Source: Bacteroidota bacterium (GTDB taxonomy: Bacteria; Bacteroidota; Bacteroidia; Palsa-948). Taken from it: a DNA stretch of 45,455 nt. A program made the position numbers and the translations under genes. The stretch is taken from the NCBI GenBank assembly GCA_016195025.1, contig JACQAL010000058.1:1-45455 (forward strand). Direction: 5' to 3'. This document shows positions 9,446 to 17,785 of this stretch, piece after piece (the first letter of the stretch is position 1; the number at the start of each line of letters is the position of its first letter). The notes beneath the pieces were generated by a model that worked only from the letters and a program-made list of their open reading frames with translations, had not been told where the DNA came from and searched no databases.

Positions 9446-10511
9446 TGTAATCTCTCCACAACTTTATTATTGTTTTCATATCATCCGGCAAATCAGTTTC
9501 AAAATCCATTTTCTTTTTTGCAGTGGGATGTTCGAACGAAAGATATTTTGCGTGAAGCGACTGCCGCGGACAAATCCGAAAACATTTTTCAACCATCTCT
9601 TTATATTTTCCGTGAGTGGAACTTTTCAGAATTTTATTTCCTCCATAATCCGCATCTCCAAAAACTGTGTGCCCGATGTGTTTCATGTGAACTCTGATTT
9701 GATGCGTGCGCCCGGTTTCCAATTTACATTCAACCAGCGAAACATACTTGAAATTTTCCAGAACTTTATAAAGCGTAATTGCGGGCTTGCCGTGATTTCC
9801 CTCCGGGAATGCCGCCATTTTTTTCCGGTCGCTTAAACTTCTTCCTATGTGAACATTGATGGTTCCTTCTTTTTCTTTCGGCTCTCCCCAAACCAGCGCA
9901 ACATATCTTCTTGAAATTTTTCTGTCGAACATTTCCTTTGCAAGTTTTGCAAGTGATAATTCATTCTTCGCGACAATTATTAATCCGGAAGTTTCTTTGT
10001 CGAGGCGATGAACTAATCCGGGACGAACCGAAGCATCTTGCCCTTGCCCTGAAGGGAGTAGGGGAGATTGCACTTTTTTCTTTTCTCCTTTTAGCGTTGA
10101 GATTTGGTTGAGATAATACAACAACGCATTAATGAGAGTTCCTGAATAATTTCCGTGCGCGGGATGAACCACCATTCCGGCTTTTTTATTTATGACAAGC
10201 AAATCATCGTCTTCATAAATTATTTCAAGCGGAATATTTTCAGGAAGAATATTTATTTCCTTCGGAGGATGTGCGAGCACAATGCTGATTTCATCGGCAG
10301 GTTTTACTTTGTAACTCGATTTTATTTGCCTGCCGTTCACCAAAACATTTCCGGCTTCAATGGCAGATTGAACTCTCGTGCGCGTGGAATTGGCAATGTG
10401 AGTGAAAAGAAATTTATCTGCGCGAAGCGGTTCTTGTCCTTTGTCAACGACAAATTTTTTATGTTCGAACAATTCTTTTTCTTCGGTTATGCTTTCCAAA
10501 TCTTCAGACAT
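9435..10511 (-). CDS. rluD: RluD-family 23S rRNA pseudouridine synthase with an in-frame repeat insert
   Basis: 358 residues from the ATG at 10511; a longer reading frame runs back through tRNA-Gly and is not real. An N-terminal S4 RNA-binding domain (about 25-90) precedes the catalytic domain, whose motif HRLDKETSG holds catalytic Asp171. The family makes pseudouridines in helix 69 of 23S rRNA. Residues 148-160 (QSPLLPSGQGQDA) lie just before the catalytic motif, are unlike the family, and are encoded by a palindromic repeat (10036-10068). The -7 box TACTTTTG (10516-10523) ends 4 nt before the ATG and overlaps the T-run of the tRNA terminator. Confidence 0.9.
   Translation of the reverse strand: MSEDLESITEEKELFEHKKFVVDKGQEPLRADKFLFTHIANSTRTRVQSAIEAGNVLVNGRQIKSSYKVKPADEISIVLAHPPKEINILPENIPLEIIYEDDDLLVINKKAGMVVHPAHGNYSGTLINALLYYLNQISTLKGEKKKVQSPLLPSGQGQDASVRPGLVHRLDKETSGLIIVAKNELSLAKLAKEMFDRKISRRYVALVWGEPKEKEGTINVHIGRSLSDRKKMAAFPEGNHGKPAITLYKVLENFKYVSLVECKLETGRTHQIRVHMKHIGHTVFGDADYGGNKILKSSTHGKYKEMVEKCFRICPRQSLHAKYLSFEHPTAKKKMDFETDLPDDMKTIIKLWRDYIKS
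10036..10068. repeat. Palindromic element inserted in frame in rluD
   Basis: The core is CCCTTGCCCTGAAGGGAGTA on the plus strand, with a CCCT/AGGG stem. It supplies RluD residues 148-160. A close relative (CCCTGCCCTAAAGGGAGT) is intergenic at about 36361-36379. Confidence 0.6.
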
Positions 10512-10515
10512 AGTA

Positions 10516-10523
10516 CAAAAGTA
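10516..10523 (-). promoter_or_regulatory. -7 box of rluD embedded in the tRNA terminator T-run
   Basis: The minus strand reads TACTTTTG, then GTAC-like N4 spacing bases, then ATG at 10511. The box overlaps the T-tract that follows the terminator stem at 10526-10550. Confidence 0.55.
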
Positions 10524-10525
10524 AA

Positions 10526-10550
10526 AATCCCCCGATTGTGTCGGGGGATT
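10526..10550 (-). terminator. Rho-independent terminator after tRNA-Gly
   Basis: A perfect 10-bp stem (AATCCCCCGA with TCGGGGGATT) closes a 5-nt loop and is followed on the minus strand by TTTTT. It lies 6 nt after the tRNA 3' end and would separate tRNA transcription from rluD. Confidence 0.85.
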
Positions 10551-10556
10551 CTTCGA

Positions 10557-10628
10557 GCGGAAGACGGGACTTGAACCCGCGACATTTACCTTGGCAAGGT
10601 AATGCTCTACCAACTGAGCTACTTCCGC
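10557..10628 (-). tRNA. tRNA-Gly (anticodon GCC)
   Basis: 72 nt without an encoded CCA. The acceptor stem is GCGGAAG with CTTCCGC, the D-arm is GCTC/GAGC, the anticodon loop TTGCCAA is closed by a 5-bp stem, and the T-loop is TTCAAGT. A -7-like box TATTTTTG (minus strand, 10638-10645) sits 9 nt upstream, and a strong terminator follows. Confidence 0.96.
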
Positions 10629-10683
10629 ATTGGATTGCAAAAATAGAAAAATCTATATCTTGTAAAATAGGGAAGGAGATAAG

Positions 10684-10691
10684 TATTTTTG
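10684..10691 (+). promoter_or_regulatory. -7 box of purB
   Basis: TATTTTTG (TAnnTTTG), 11 nt before the purB ATG at 10703. Confidence 0.5.
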
Positions 10692-10702
10692 TAACTTCGG
10701 GT

Positions 10703-12055
10703 ATGAACGAAAACCATAATCCTCTTTTTGCTGTTTCACCGATTGACGGGCGCTATCATTCGCAAACAAAAGAGCTTTCAGATTATTTTTCAGAATACGC
10801 TTTAATCAAGTACCGTTTGTTTGTTGAGGTGGAATATTTTATTGCGCTTTGTGAATTGCCCCTGCCTCAACTGAAAAGTTTTGCAAAAAAGAATTTTGAG
10901 AAACTCAGAAAGATTTATATGGAATTTTCTCAGAAGGATGCGGAGAAAATAAAACAAACGGAAGCCATCACCAATCACGATGTGAAAGCAGTTGAATATT
11001 TTCTGAAAGAAAAATTTGACGCGCTGAAGTTTTCCGAATACAAAGAGTTCATTCACTTCGGGCTTACTTCCCAGGATATAAATAACACCGCCACTCCGCT
11101 TCTTTTTAAAGATGCGATGAATCACGTTTATCTTCCGTTGCTGGAGAAAATTATTTCCGATTTAAAATGGATGAGCCAGGAATGGAAAGATATTTCCATG
11201 CTTGCGCGCACGCACGGGCAGCCGGCTTCTCCCACGCGCTTGGGAAAAGAAATGCTTGTGTTTGTCGAGCGGCTTGCCATGCAAAGAAAATTGTTGCAGG
11301 AAATTCCTTTCTCTGCAAAGTTTGGCGGAGCAACAGGAAATTTCAACGCGCATCACGCAGCATACTCAACTATTAACTGGGTGGATTTTGCAAATCATTT
11401 TGTGAAAGATAAATTGAGTTTGCACCGCTCGCAGTACACTACGCAGATTGAACATTACGATAATCTTTCCGCGCAACTGGATGCAATGAAAAGAATAAAT
11501 ACCATTCTCATTGATTTATGCCGCGATGTGTGGATGTATGTTTCGATGAATTATTTCAAACAGAAAATTAATAAAGATGAAATTGGTTCTTCGGCAATGC
11601 CGCATAAAGTAAACCCGATTGATTTTGAAAATGCAGAAGGAAATCTTGGTGTTGCAAATTCTTTCTTCGAACATTTATCTGCAAAGCTTCCCGTTTCGCG
11701 CCTGCAAAGGGATTTGACGGACTCAACTGTGTTGAGAAATATTGGAGTGCCGTTCGCGCACACAGTCATTTCATTCAAATCAGTCCTGAAAGGTTTTGGA
11801 AAATTAATTGTGAATGAAAAAGCAATTGAAAAAGATTTGGAAGACAACTGGGCTGTGATTGCAGAAGCCGTGCAGACAATTTTAAGAAGAGAAGCTTACC
11901 CGAATCCTTATGAAGCGCTGAAAGAACTCACGCGCAAAAATTCTTCCATTACTAAAAAAGATTTTGAAAAATTTATTTCCGCACTGAAAGTGGAAAAGAA
12001 AGTAAAAGATGAATTAAAAAAACTTTCTCCTGCAAATTATACCGGAGTTCATTAA
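10703..12055 (+). CDS. purB: Adenylosuccinate lyase
   Basis: 450 residues from the ATG at 10703. The same frame stays open upstream, but that part overlaps tRNA-Gly antisense. The fumarase/aspartase signature GSSAMPHKVNP is present, preceded by TSQDINNTA, and the N-terminus NPLFAVSPIDGRYHSQ is typical of the E. coli-like PurB class. It makes AMP from adenylosuccinate and AICAR from SAICAR, releasing fumarate. The stop overlaps aroE by 4 bp (convergent). Confidence 0.95.
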   Translation: MNENHNPLFAVSPIDGRYHSQTKELSDYFSEYALIKYRLFVEVEYFIALCELPLPQLKSFAKKNFEKLRKIYMEFSQKDAEKIKQTEAITNHDVKAVEYFLKEKFDALKFSEYKEFIHFGLTSQDINNTATPLLFKDAMNHVYLPLLEKIISDLKWMSQEWKDISMLARTHGQPASPTRLGKEMLVFVERLAMQRKLLQEIPFSAKFGGATGNFNAHHAAYSTINWVDFANHFVKDKLSLHRSQYTTQIEHYDNLSAQLDAMKRINTILIDLCRDVWMYVSMNYFKQKINKDEIGSSAMPHKVNPIDFENAEGNLGVANSFFEHLSAKLPVSRLQRDLTDSTVLRNIGVPFAHTVISFKSVLKGFGKLIVNEKAIEKDLEDNWAVIAEAVQTILRREAYPNPYEALKELTRKNSSITKKDFEKFISALKVEKKVKDELKKLSPANYTGVH

Positions 12056-12807
12056 TTGTTCCAGATTCTCCATGCTTCTTCCGCCTGCAAATGCAGCATC
12101 TCTAATCCGTTTTTGATTTGCGAGCCCTTCTCTTTTCCTTTTTTCAGAAATAATGTTTCCTCCGGATTATAAATTAAATCGTAAAGGAGATGCTTGCGGG
12201 TAAGAAACTCAAAGGGAATATCCGGGCAATTATTACTATTTGGAAACATTCCAAGGGGAGTTGTATTGATTATTAATGAACATTCCTGAATAATACTTCG
12301 GTTTATATCCGAATAGGAAAAATGATTTTTACTTCTTGACACTGACCTAAAACTAATTTTAAGCATGTCTAAAATATACTTTACTGCTTTTGCTGCACCG
12401 CCTGTTCCAAGTACCAATGCTTTTTTAGGATGCAGTTTTAGCAGCGGCTGAAGAGATTTTTCAAACCCAACAATATCTGTATTGTATCCCTTCAATTTAT
12501 GATTTGAAATTTTTATACAGTTAACCGCTCCAACTTTTTTTGCCGCTTCATCTATCTCATGAAGAAACTTCAGTATGCCTTGCTTGTGCGGAATGGTTAC
12601 ACTCAGCCCTGCGAGGGAAGGGTTTTGTTTGAGCAATTCGGGAAATTCATTTATGTTTTCAATCGGGAGGTTTCTGAACTCGCAATCAGAAATATTTTCA
12701 CGCTTGAATTTTTCTGTAAAATATTTCTGCGAGAAAGAGTGGGCGAGAGGATAACCAATCAATCCAAACAGCCGTTTGATGTTTGATGTTTGATGTTTGA
12801 TGTTCAT
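12052..12807 (-). CDS. aroE: Shikimate 5-dehydrogenase
   Basis: 251 residues. The substrate-binding N-terminal domain starts at GLIGYPLAHSFSQKYF; SVTIPHKQG, NTDIVGF and the Rossmann motif GTGGAAKAV follow. It reduces 3-dehydroshikimate with NADPH. The first about 12 residues (NIKHQTSNIKR) are encoded by four copies of a 7-bp repeat starting right at the ATG, so the natural N-terminus may have been displaced. It is the last gene of a minus-strand run with DedA, rhodanese and the phosphosulfolactate synthase-like gene, 39 bp after DedA. Confidence 0.92.
   Translation of the reverse strand: MNIKHQTSNIKRLFGLIGYPLAHSFSQKYFTEKFKRENISDCEFRNLPIENINEFPELLKQNPSLAGLSVTIPHKQGILKFLHEIDEAAKKVGAVNCIKISNHKLKGYNTDIVGFEKSLQPLLKLHPKKALVLGTGGAAKAVKYILDMLKISFRSVSRSKNHFSYSDINRSIIQECSLIINTTPLGMFPNSNNCPDIPFEFLTRKHLLYDLIYNPEETLFLKKGKEKGSQIKNGLEMLHLQAEEAWRIWNN
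12775..12802. repeat. Four perfect 7-bp repeats (TTTGATG) at the aroE start
   Basis: Copies at 12775, 12782, 12789 and 12796, ending 2 bp before the start codon (12805-12807). The 7-bp unit is not a multiple of three, so copy-number change would shift the aroE frame. No ATG occurs inside the array on the coding strand. Confidence 0.9.
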
Positions 12808-12846
12808 GAAGTTCGCTGCGGGCTTTGCGTCTTTGCGAGAAATATT

Positions 12847-13473
12847 TTACTTCTTAGAATGCTTGATGAATTCAAAAACAATAGGAAGAATGGAAATAAA
12901 AATAATTCCGATAGCAACCAATTCAATATTCTTTCTTATCCATTCAATTTCTCCGAGAAAATATCCAGCGAATATCAAACTTGCAATCCAGATTCCTCCT
13001 CCGAGAATATCGAACGAAAAAAACTTTTTATAATTCATTTCGGCAACTCCGGCAACAAACGGTGCGAACGTTCTCACAATGGGAACAAAACGTGCGAGGA
13101 TAATTGTTTTCACTCCGTATTTTTCATAGAAGGAATGTGTTTTATCCAAATGTTTTTGCTTGACTAAATTTCTATTTCCAAATTTCAAACGGGTTACTTT
13201 CAATCCGAGTATTCGCCCAATCCAGTAATTGGAATTATCTCCCAGAATGGCGGCAGCAAACAGAAGCAAAACCAACACACTCACATCCATAAACCCGGAA
13301 CGCGCAAACAATCCGGCAGTGAACAGCAGCGAATCTCCCGGGAGAAAAGGAAAAATCACTACACCTGTTTCAATAAAAATTACAAGAAACAAAATTACAT
13401 ACACCGCTGTTCCGTATTGTTGAAACAGCCATTGGAAATCAAGATGAAGAATATGTTTGAAAAGTTCGAACAA
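12847..13473 (-). CDS. DedA-family membrane protein
   Basis: 208 residues with several hydrophobic helices and the family motifs FLPGDSLLFTAGLFARSG and RFVPIVRTFAPFVAG. DedA proteins sit in the inner membrane; members flip undecaprenyl phosphate or phospholipids and support pH and envelope homeostasis. It lies 6 bp after the rhodanese gene and 39 bp before aroE, so it is probably co-transcribed. Confidence 0.9.
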   Translation of the reverse strand: MFELFKHILHLDFQWLFQQYGTAVYVILFLVIFIETGVVIFPFLPGDSLLFTAGLFARSGFMDVSVLVLLLFAAAILGDNSNYWIGRILGLKVTRLKFGNRNLVKQKHLDKTHSFYEKYGVKTIILARFVPIVRTFAPFVAGVAEMNYKKFFSFDILGGGIWIASLIFAGYFLGEIEWIRKNIELVAIGIIFISILPIVFEFIKHSKK

Positions 13474-13479
13474 GCGGAA

Positions 13480-13794
13480 TTAATATTTTGTAATGGCGGC
13501 ATCAATTTCATCCGCCCACCGATGAATTCCGCCTTTAAGATTGAAAACATTGGTAAAGCCCTGCGCTTCGAGCGCCTGTGTGATTACACCCGAACGGTTT
13601 CCGGTTCTGCAATAGAAGACAACTTTTTTGTCGCGAGAAATTTTATCGAGATTAGTCATTACTTCTCCCATGGGAATTAATTCTCCGCCAATGCTCGCAA
13701 TATCTCTTTCATAGTCCTCGCGCACATCAATTAACTGGAAGTCCTCTTTAGCGTCTTTCATTTTTTTTAATTCGGTACAGGTGATTTCTTTCAT
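13480..13794 (-). CDS. Single-domain rhodanese
   Basis: 104 residues, one rhodanese domain with the LIDVRE strand and the active-site loop YCRTGNRSG (Cys62). The short length fits a cytoplasmic sulfurtransferase or sulfur carrier. It is 6 bp from both neighbours, the phosphosulfolactate synthase-like gene upstream and DedA downstream, so it is operonic. A direct role with the sulfonate enzyme is only suggestive. Confidence 0.9.
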   Translation of the reverse strand: MKEITCTELKKMKDAKEDFQLIDVREDYERDIASIGGELIPMGEVMTNLDKISRDKKVVFYCRTGNRSGVITQALEAQGFTNVFNLKGGIHRWADEIDAAITKY

Positions 13795-13800
13795 AAAAAA

Positions 13801-14589
13801 TTATTTGATTGCTTTAGAAAATTCTTTCGGAAGAAAAGTGAAAAAAGTATCTCCGCGCAAACCAAGGCGCAATGTTTCAAGCGGCAATGCTTCTTCCGGA
13901 GCAATGTTTCCAAGATTCACATTTGCTCCTAATTGTTTTATCCACCAGACCTGCTGTGATTTTTTGGGCGCTTCCCAGATAATATTTTCTTGTTTCACTT
14001 TCGCTTTTATTTTCTGAACAAGCGTTTCGTGCGCGTGTCCGCTTGCGCGGTAAATTCCCACCGTTCCGCTTTCACGCGATTCGGCAATCACTTTCCATGA
14101 ACCGGCTTCCAGTTCTTTGTTCATCATACTAATCCACAGGTTCGGGTGAATGATGATTCCTTCTTCTTTCGAACCCACTTCAGAAAGCACTGTATAATTT
14201 TTTGCGAGTTTGGAAATGTATTCACATTTTTTATTGTGGCTGAGTTCAATGGAACCGTCAGATACCTCGGCTGTATCGAGTTTGAATTTATCGAGGAACG
14301 CGCAGTATTCGTCAAACAATCCGCGAATGATGAATGATTCGAAGAGGGTTCCGCCAAAATAAACTTTGAGTCCGGCATCTTTGTATAATTTTATTTTCTC
14401 AGAAAGATTTTTTGTGATGACGGATGTTCCGAAGCCGAGTTTTACAAAGTCAATAAATTCTTCGGAAGAATGAATCATGTCTTCCGCCTGGCGCAAACTC
14501 AATCCTTTGTCCATCACCATGGAGATGCCGTCTTTTCTCGGCTTCTTCGTTCGTTTGGGAATATGAGGCAAGGAAACGTTCATGGGCAA
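13801..14589 (-). CDS. Phosphosulfolactate synthase (ComA) family protein
   Basis: 262 residues from the ATG at 14589 (a second ATG at 14583 is equally possible). The sequence has the TIM-barrel features of the family: FVKLGFGTS, VYFGGTLFE, the AEVSDGSIEL strand and SEVGSKEEG. The founding enzyme adds sulfite to phosphoenolpyruvate, as the first step to coenzyme M in methanogens; relatives are widespread in Bacteroidota, where the product is probably a sulfonate such as sulfolactate or a sulfonolipid precursor. Substrate here is inferred from family only. It heads the rhodanese-DedA-aroE run. Confidence 0.82.
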   Translation of the reverse strand: MPMNVSLPHIPKRTKKPRKDGISMVMDKGLSLRQAEDMIHSSEEFIDFVKLGFGTSVITKNLSEKIKLYKDAGLKVYFGGTLFESFIIRGLFDEYCAFLDKFKLDTAEVSDGSIELSHNKKCEYISKLAKNYTVLSEVGSKEEGIIIHPNLWISMMNKELEAGSWKVIAESRESGTVGIYRASGHAHETLVQKIKAKVKQENIIWEAPKKSQQVWWIKQLGANVNLGNIAPEEALPLETLRLGLRGDTFFTFLPKEFSKAIK

Positions 14590-14662
14590 TTTTAAAAGTT
14601 GAACGGCAAGTATAGGGAAATTTCAATTTCGCGAACCTGATTCTTCTCAACGTTTTATTTTG

Positions 14663-16654
14663 TTATTCGAAAACTTCTTTCACTTCCTTCTCAATCTTAT
14701 TAGCAAACTCTTCGACATTCATCGTTCCAACATCGCCTTTGCCGTGTTCGCGCAGAGCAATGGAGTTTGCAGCAATTTCTTTTTCGCCAAGGATTGCCAT
14801 ATAGGGAACTTTCATTGTTTCCGCATCGCGGATTTTCTTTCCAATCTTTTCCGAGCGGTCATCTACCGATGCGCGTATGTTATGCTTTCGGAAAAGTTCG
14901 AGAATGTTTTTTGCATTCTCGTTGAAGCGGTCGCTGATGGGAAGAATAGTAACTTGTTCAGGCGCGAGCCACACAGGGAAATTGCCCGCGTAATGTTCTA
15001 TGAGAAAACCGATGAAGCGCTCGTGCGTTCCCAGCGGTGCGCGGTGAATGCAGATGGGAGTTTCCGCGTGATTATTTTTGTTAATGTATGTCAAGCCGAA
15101 TCTTCTCGGCTGCGCAAAGTCAACTTGATTTGTTGCCAAAGTAAATTCTCTTCCAATGGTGCTCCAGATCTGCACATCAATCTTTGGTCCGTAGAAAGCG
15201 CCTTCATCGGGAACTTCCTTGTAAGGAATTTTTGAATCAATCAAAACATTGCGCACCATGTCTTCTGTTTCAATCCAGAGTTCGGGTTCGTTCACATATT
15301 TCTTTCCGAGTTTTTCTTTTGAATGCGTGGAGAAGCGCATTACATATTTATCTATTCCGAAGATTTTAAAATACTTCAGGTACATTTCATTCACCGCTAT
15401 GAATTCCTGCTCGAACTGTTCCTTGGTGCAATAAATATGCGCATCGTTCATTTGCATGGAACGCACGCGCATCAATCCGAATAATTCACCGCTTTGTTCG
15501 TAGCGGTAAACAGTTCCGTATTCCGCAAGGCGGAGCGGCAACTCTTTATAACTCGGATTCAGCGAAGCAAATATTTTATGATGGTGCGGACAGTTCATCG
15601 CCTTGAGATAATATTTTTCATTGTCCATTTCCATGGGAGGAAACATGCTGTCGGCATAGTAGGGGAGATGCCCGCTGGTTTTGTACATAGATTCTTTTGC
15701 GAGGTGCGGAGTGCGCACGCGCTTGTAACCCGCGCGCTCTTCGGTAACTTTCGCAAGCGTTTCCAATTGCTCAATCATCACGCCTCCGTTCGGAAGCCAT
15801 AGCGGAAGACCGGGGCCCACATCATCATCGAAGGTGAAAATCTTTAACTCCTTTCCAATTTTTCTATGGTCGCGCTTCTTTGCTTCTTCAAGCATTTTCA
15901 AATACTCGTCCAGTTCTTTCTGCGCAGGGAAAGTGATTCCGTAAATGCGCGTGAGTTGCTTGTTCTTCTCGTCACCGCGCCAGTATGCGCCAGCAATGTT
16001 GAGCAACTTCACTGCTTTTATGAATCCTGTATTAGGAATATGCGGACCTCTGCATAAGTCAACAAAATTTCCCTGCTGGTAAAAAGTAATTTGTCCGTCC
16101 TGCAAATCGTTAATCAGTTCGAGTTTATATTCATCTCCTTTCTTCTGAAAATATTCGAGTGCATCTTTCTTCGAAACTTCTTTTCGCACGTAGGAATTTT
16201 TCTGCCGCGCGAGTTCGAGCATTTTATCTTCTATCTTTTTAAAATCTTCCGAAGAAATTGTTTTGCCTCCAAGATCAACATCGTAATAATATCCTGCATC
16301 AACAGGAGGACCGATTCCGAATTTAATTCCCGGATAAAAAGTTTCAAGCGCTTCCGCCATCAAATGTGCGGATGAATGCCACATCGCGCTTTTTCCTTCG
16401 GCATCGTTCCATGTGAGAAAAAGAATTTTAGAATCTTCTTTTATCGGACGGGTTGCATCAATGACATCCCCCGCCTCCGCTGCGCGGAGTCGAACTTCGT
16501 TCCCAACCTTCCGGTTGCCTTCATTAAGGGGGACAACTTTTGCTGCAAGAACATTGCGCGCAAGCCCTTCGCTTATGCTTTTGGCAATATCAAGCGCGGT
16601 GGTTCCTGCTGCGTATTCTTTAATCTTTCCGTCAGGAAAAGTTATTTTAATCAT
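14663..16654 (-). CDS. thrS: Threonyl-tRNA synthetase with an insert in the TGS domain
   Basis: 663 residues. Domains in order: TGS (1-80), the editing domain with HSSAHLMAEAL (HxxxH), the class II catalytic core (MNCPHHHKIF, RVRSMQMNDAHI), and the anticodon-binding domain at the C-terminus. It charges tRNA-Thr. Residues about 41-65 of the TGS domain (PLNEGNRKVG and following) interrupt what should be a short VNGE-type turn and are encoded by a palindromic element (16466-16535), yet the frame stays open. A -7 box TATCTTTG (16663-16670) is 8 nt before the ATG. Confidence 0.95.
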   Translation of the reverse strand: MIKITFPDGKIKEYAAGTTALDIAKSISEGLARNVLAAKVVPLNEGNRKVGNEVRLRAAEAGDVIDATRPIKEDSKILFLTWNDAEGKSAMWHSSAHLMAEALETFYPGIKFGIGPPVDAGYYYDVDLGGKTISSEDFKKIEDKMLELARQKNSYVRKEVSKKDALEYFQKKGDEYKLELINDLQDGQITFYQQGNFVDLCRGPHIPNTGFIKAVKLLNIAGAYWRGDEKNKQLTRIYGITFPAQKELDEYLKMLEEAKKRDHRKIGKELKIFTFDDDVGPGLPLWLPNGGVMIEQLETLAKVTEERAGYKRVRTPHLAKESMYKTSGHLPYYADSMFPPMEMDNEKYYLKAMNCPHHHKIFASLNPSYKELPLRLAEYGTVYRYEQSGELFGLMRVRSMQMNDAHIYCTKEQFEQEFIAVNEMYLKYFKIFGIDKYVMRFSTHSKEKLGKKYVNEPELWIETEDMVRNVLIDSKIPYKEVPDEGAFYGPKIDVQIWSTIGREFTLATNQVDFAQPRRFGLTYINKNNHAETPICIHRAPLGTHERFIGFLIEHYAGNFPVWLAPEQVTILPISDRFNENAKNILELFRKHNIRASVDDRSEKIGKKIRDAETMKVPYMAILGEKEIAANSIALREHGKGDVGTMNVEEFANKIEKEVKEVFE
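16466..16535. repeat. Composite palindromic element inserted in frame in thrS
   Basis: An outer CCCCC/GGGGG pair encloses smaller hairpins (CTCCGCTGCGCGGAG and AACCTTCCGGTT). The element adds about 23 codons to the TGS domain. Its outer ends match the inserts in the CocE-like gene. Confidence 0.7.
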
Positions 16655-16753
16655 AAGGACGGCAAAGATAGAAAAAGAAGAAGAAGGAATAATTCAACTA
16701 AGATTAATTGCCGAACCGGAGGTGAATTTCTTGTACAGAAATATCAAATGATT

Positions 16754-17593
16754 CTAAACTAACGCATACATGAGGACGGAAGACCTGACGGCAGTTAAAA
16801 ATAAGAAAAGGAAATTTATTCCTTTATTCCGCTGCTCGTATTTTTCAATTTCCCGTTTCATATATTTTATATACTGGCTGCACATAAAGTTTCTGAAAAT
16901 GTCTATATTGTTTTTTTCTCTTGAATCATTTAATGCTTTTATGTAAGCGGATTTGTCTTCAAGAAATACAATGGAGAGCGGTTTCTTATGTGCTGCCTGA
17001 ATATAATTCATCAACAGGCGGGCAGTGCGCCCGTTGCCGTCAAACCAGGGATGAATGCTCACTAAATAATAGTGCGCGTTAAACGAGAGTTCATATACTT
17101 CTTCATTCGTTTTTATTGAATTGATTTTGCTTTGCAGTTTTTGACAAAGTTCATTTACCATAGAAGGAACTTTATCGTAGTTCACAAAATAAGTTGTTCC
17201 TGCCGTAACATTGCCGAGCCGGAAGTCGCCTTTTGTATCATCGCACATTCCAAGCGGAGTGCTGCGCTGCTGCCCTGTGTTTTTATTCACGAGTGCGTTT
17301 ATCTGTTTCAGAAATTCAGGGGTAATCCCGATTCTGTTTTTTGCTTTGTCAAGGCAAAACAGCAATGCTCTGTAATGGTCTTTCACCATTTCATGTTCAC
17401 TCATTGATTTTCCCTTTGCAGTAATGCCTTCGGTTATGAGCAAAGTGGTTTCTTCGAGTGTGAGCGTGCTGCCTTCAATGGCGCTGCTGTGGTGCACAAT
17501 GGCAATGCGGTTGAACTGCTCAAAGTCAACAACTATATTTAGTTTGAGCGATTCAAACTTTTGAACCCATTTATTTAGTTCATCCCATTGCAT
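16754..17593 (-). CDS. Fic-family protein with N-terminal inhibitory motif
   Basis: 279 residues. The Fic motif HPWFDGNGRTAR has catalytic His and the complete anion-binding loop. An inhibitory helix motif SAIEG ((S/T)xxxE(G/N)) near residue 37 makes it a class II Fic: AMPylation would be restrained until the Glu is displaced. The target is unknown and no antitoxin gene is adjacent. The tail after NKGINFLF looks like read-on into downstream repeat-like DNA. The -7 box TAACTTTG (17598-17605) ends 4 nt before the ATG. Confidence 0.88.
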   Translation of the reverse strand: MQWDELNKWVQKFESLKLNIVVDFEQFNRIAIVHHSSAIEGSTLTLEETTLLITEGITAKGKSMSEHEMVKDHYRALLFCLDKAKNRIGITPEFLKQINALVNKNTGQQRSTPLGMCDDTKGDFRLGNVTAGTTYFVNYDKVPSMVNELCQKLQSKINSIKTNEEVYELSFNAHYYLVSIHPWFDGNGRTARLLMNYIQAAHKKPLSIVFLEDKSAYIKALNDSREKNNIDIFRNFMCSQYIKYMKREIEKYEQRNKGINFLFLFLTAVRSSVLMYALV

Positions 17594-17597
17594 GATG

Positions 17598-17605
17598 CAA
17601 AGTTA
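17598..17605 (-). promoter_or_regulatory. -7 box 4 nt before the fic ATG
   Basis: The minus strand reads TAACTTTG, then CATC, then ATG at 17593. Suggests a leaderless mRNA. Confidence 0.6.
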
Positions 17606-17741
17606 ATTTGTTTAGAGATTGGAGAAGTCACAGACGCGCGCCACATTATGGGTTGAACACTATTCACAATAAAATTCATTTATAGCCATTTCAATTCTTA
17701 TTTCTTTTTTCCGTTCAGCAACCTTCCGATTACTTTATCTT

Positions 17742-17774
17742 CTAATTGTCACGATTGAAAGTAACTGTCTGTCC
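17742..17774 (-). pseudogene. Relic of a T9SS sorting domain (GQTVTFNRDN)
   Basis: The minus strand encodes GQTVTFNRDN then TAG. The intact sorting domain of the SBBP protein (23289-24980) has GQTITFNRDN at the matching place. The fragment lies just after the stop of the membrane protein at 17786-18190. Confidence 0.55.
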
Positions 17775-17785
17775 GCTGTGTTTCT

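Noticed and set aside
10512-10640. Extension of the rluD frame upstream to 10640
   Set aside because: It runs antisense-free through the tRNA-Gly gene and its terminator; the ATG at 10511 with a -7 box 4 nt upstream is the better start.
10538-10702. Extension of the purB frame upstream to 10538
   Set aside because: It is antisense to tRNA-Gly; PurB homology begins at the ATG at 10703.
16754-17593. Fic toxin-antitoxin pair
   Set aside because: No small antitoxin gene is adjacent; the inhibitory motif lies inside the same protein.
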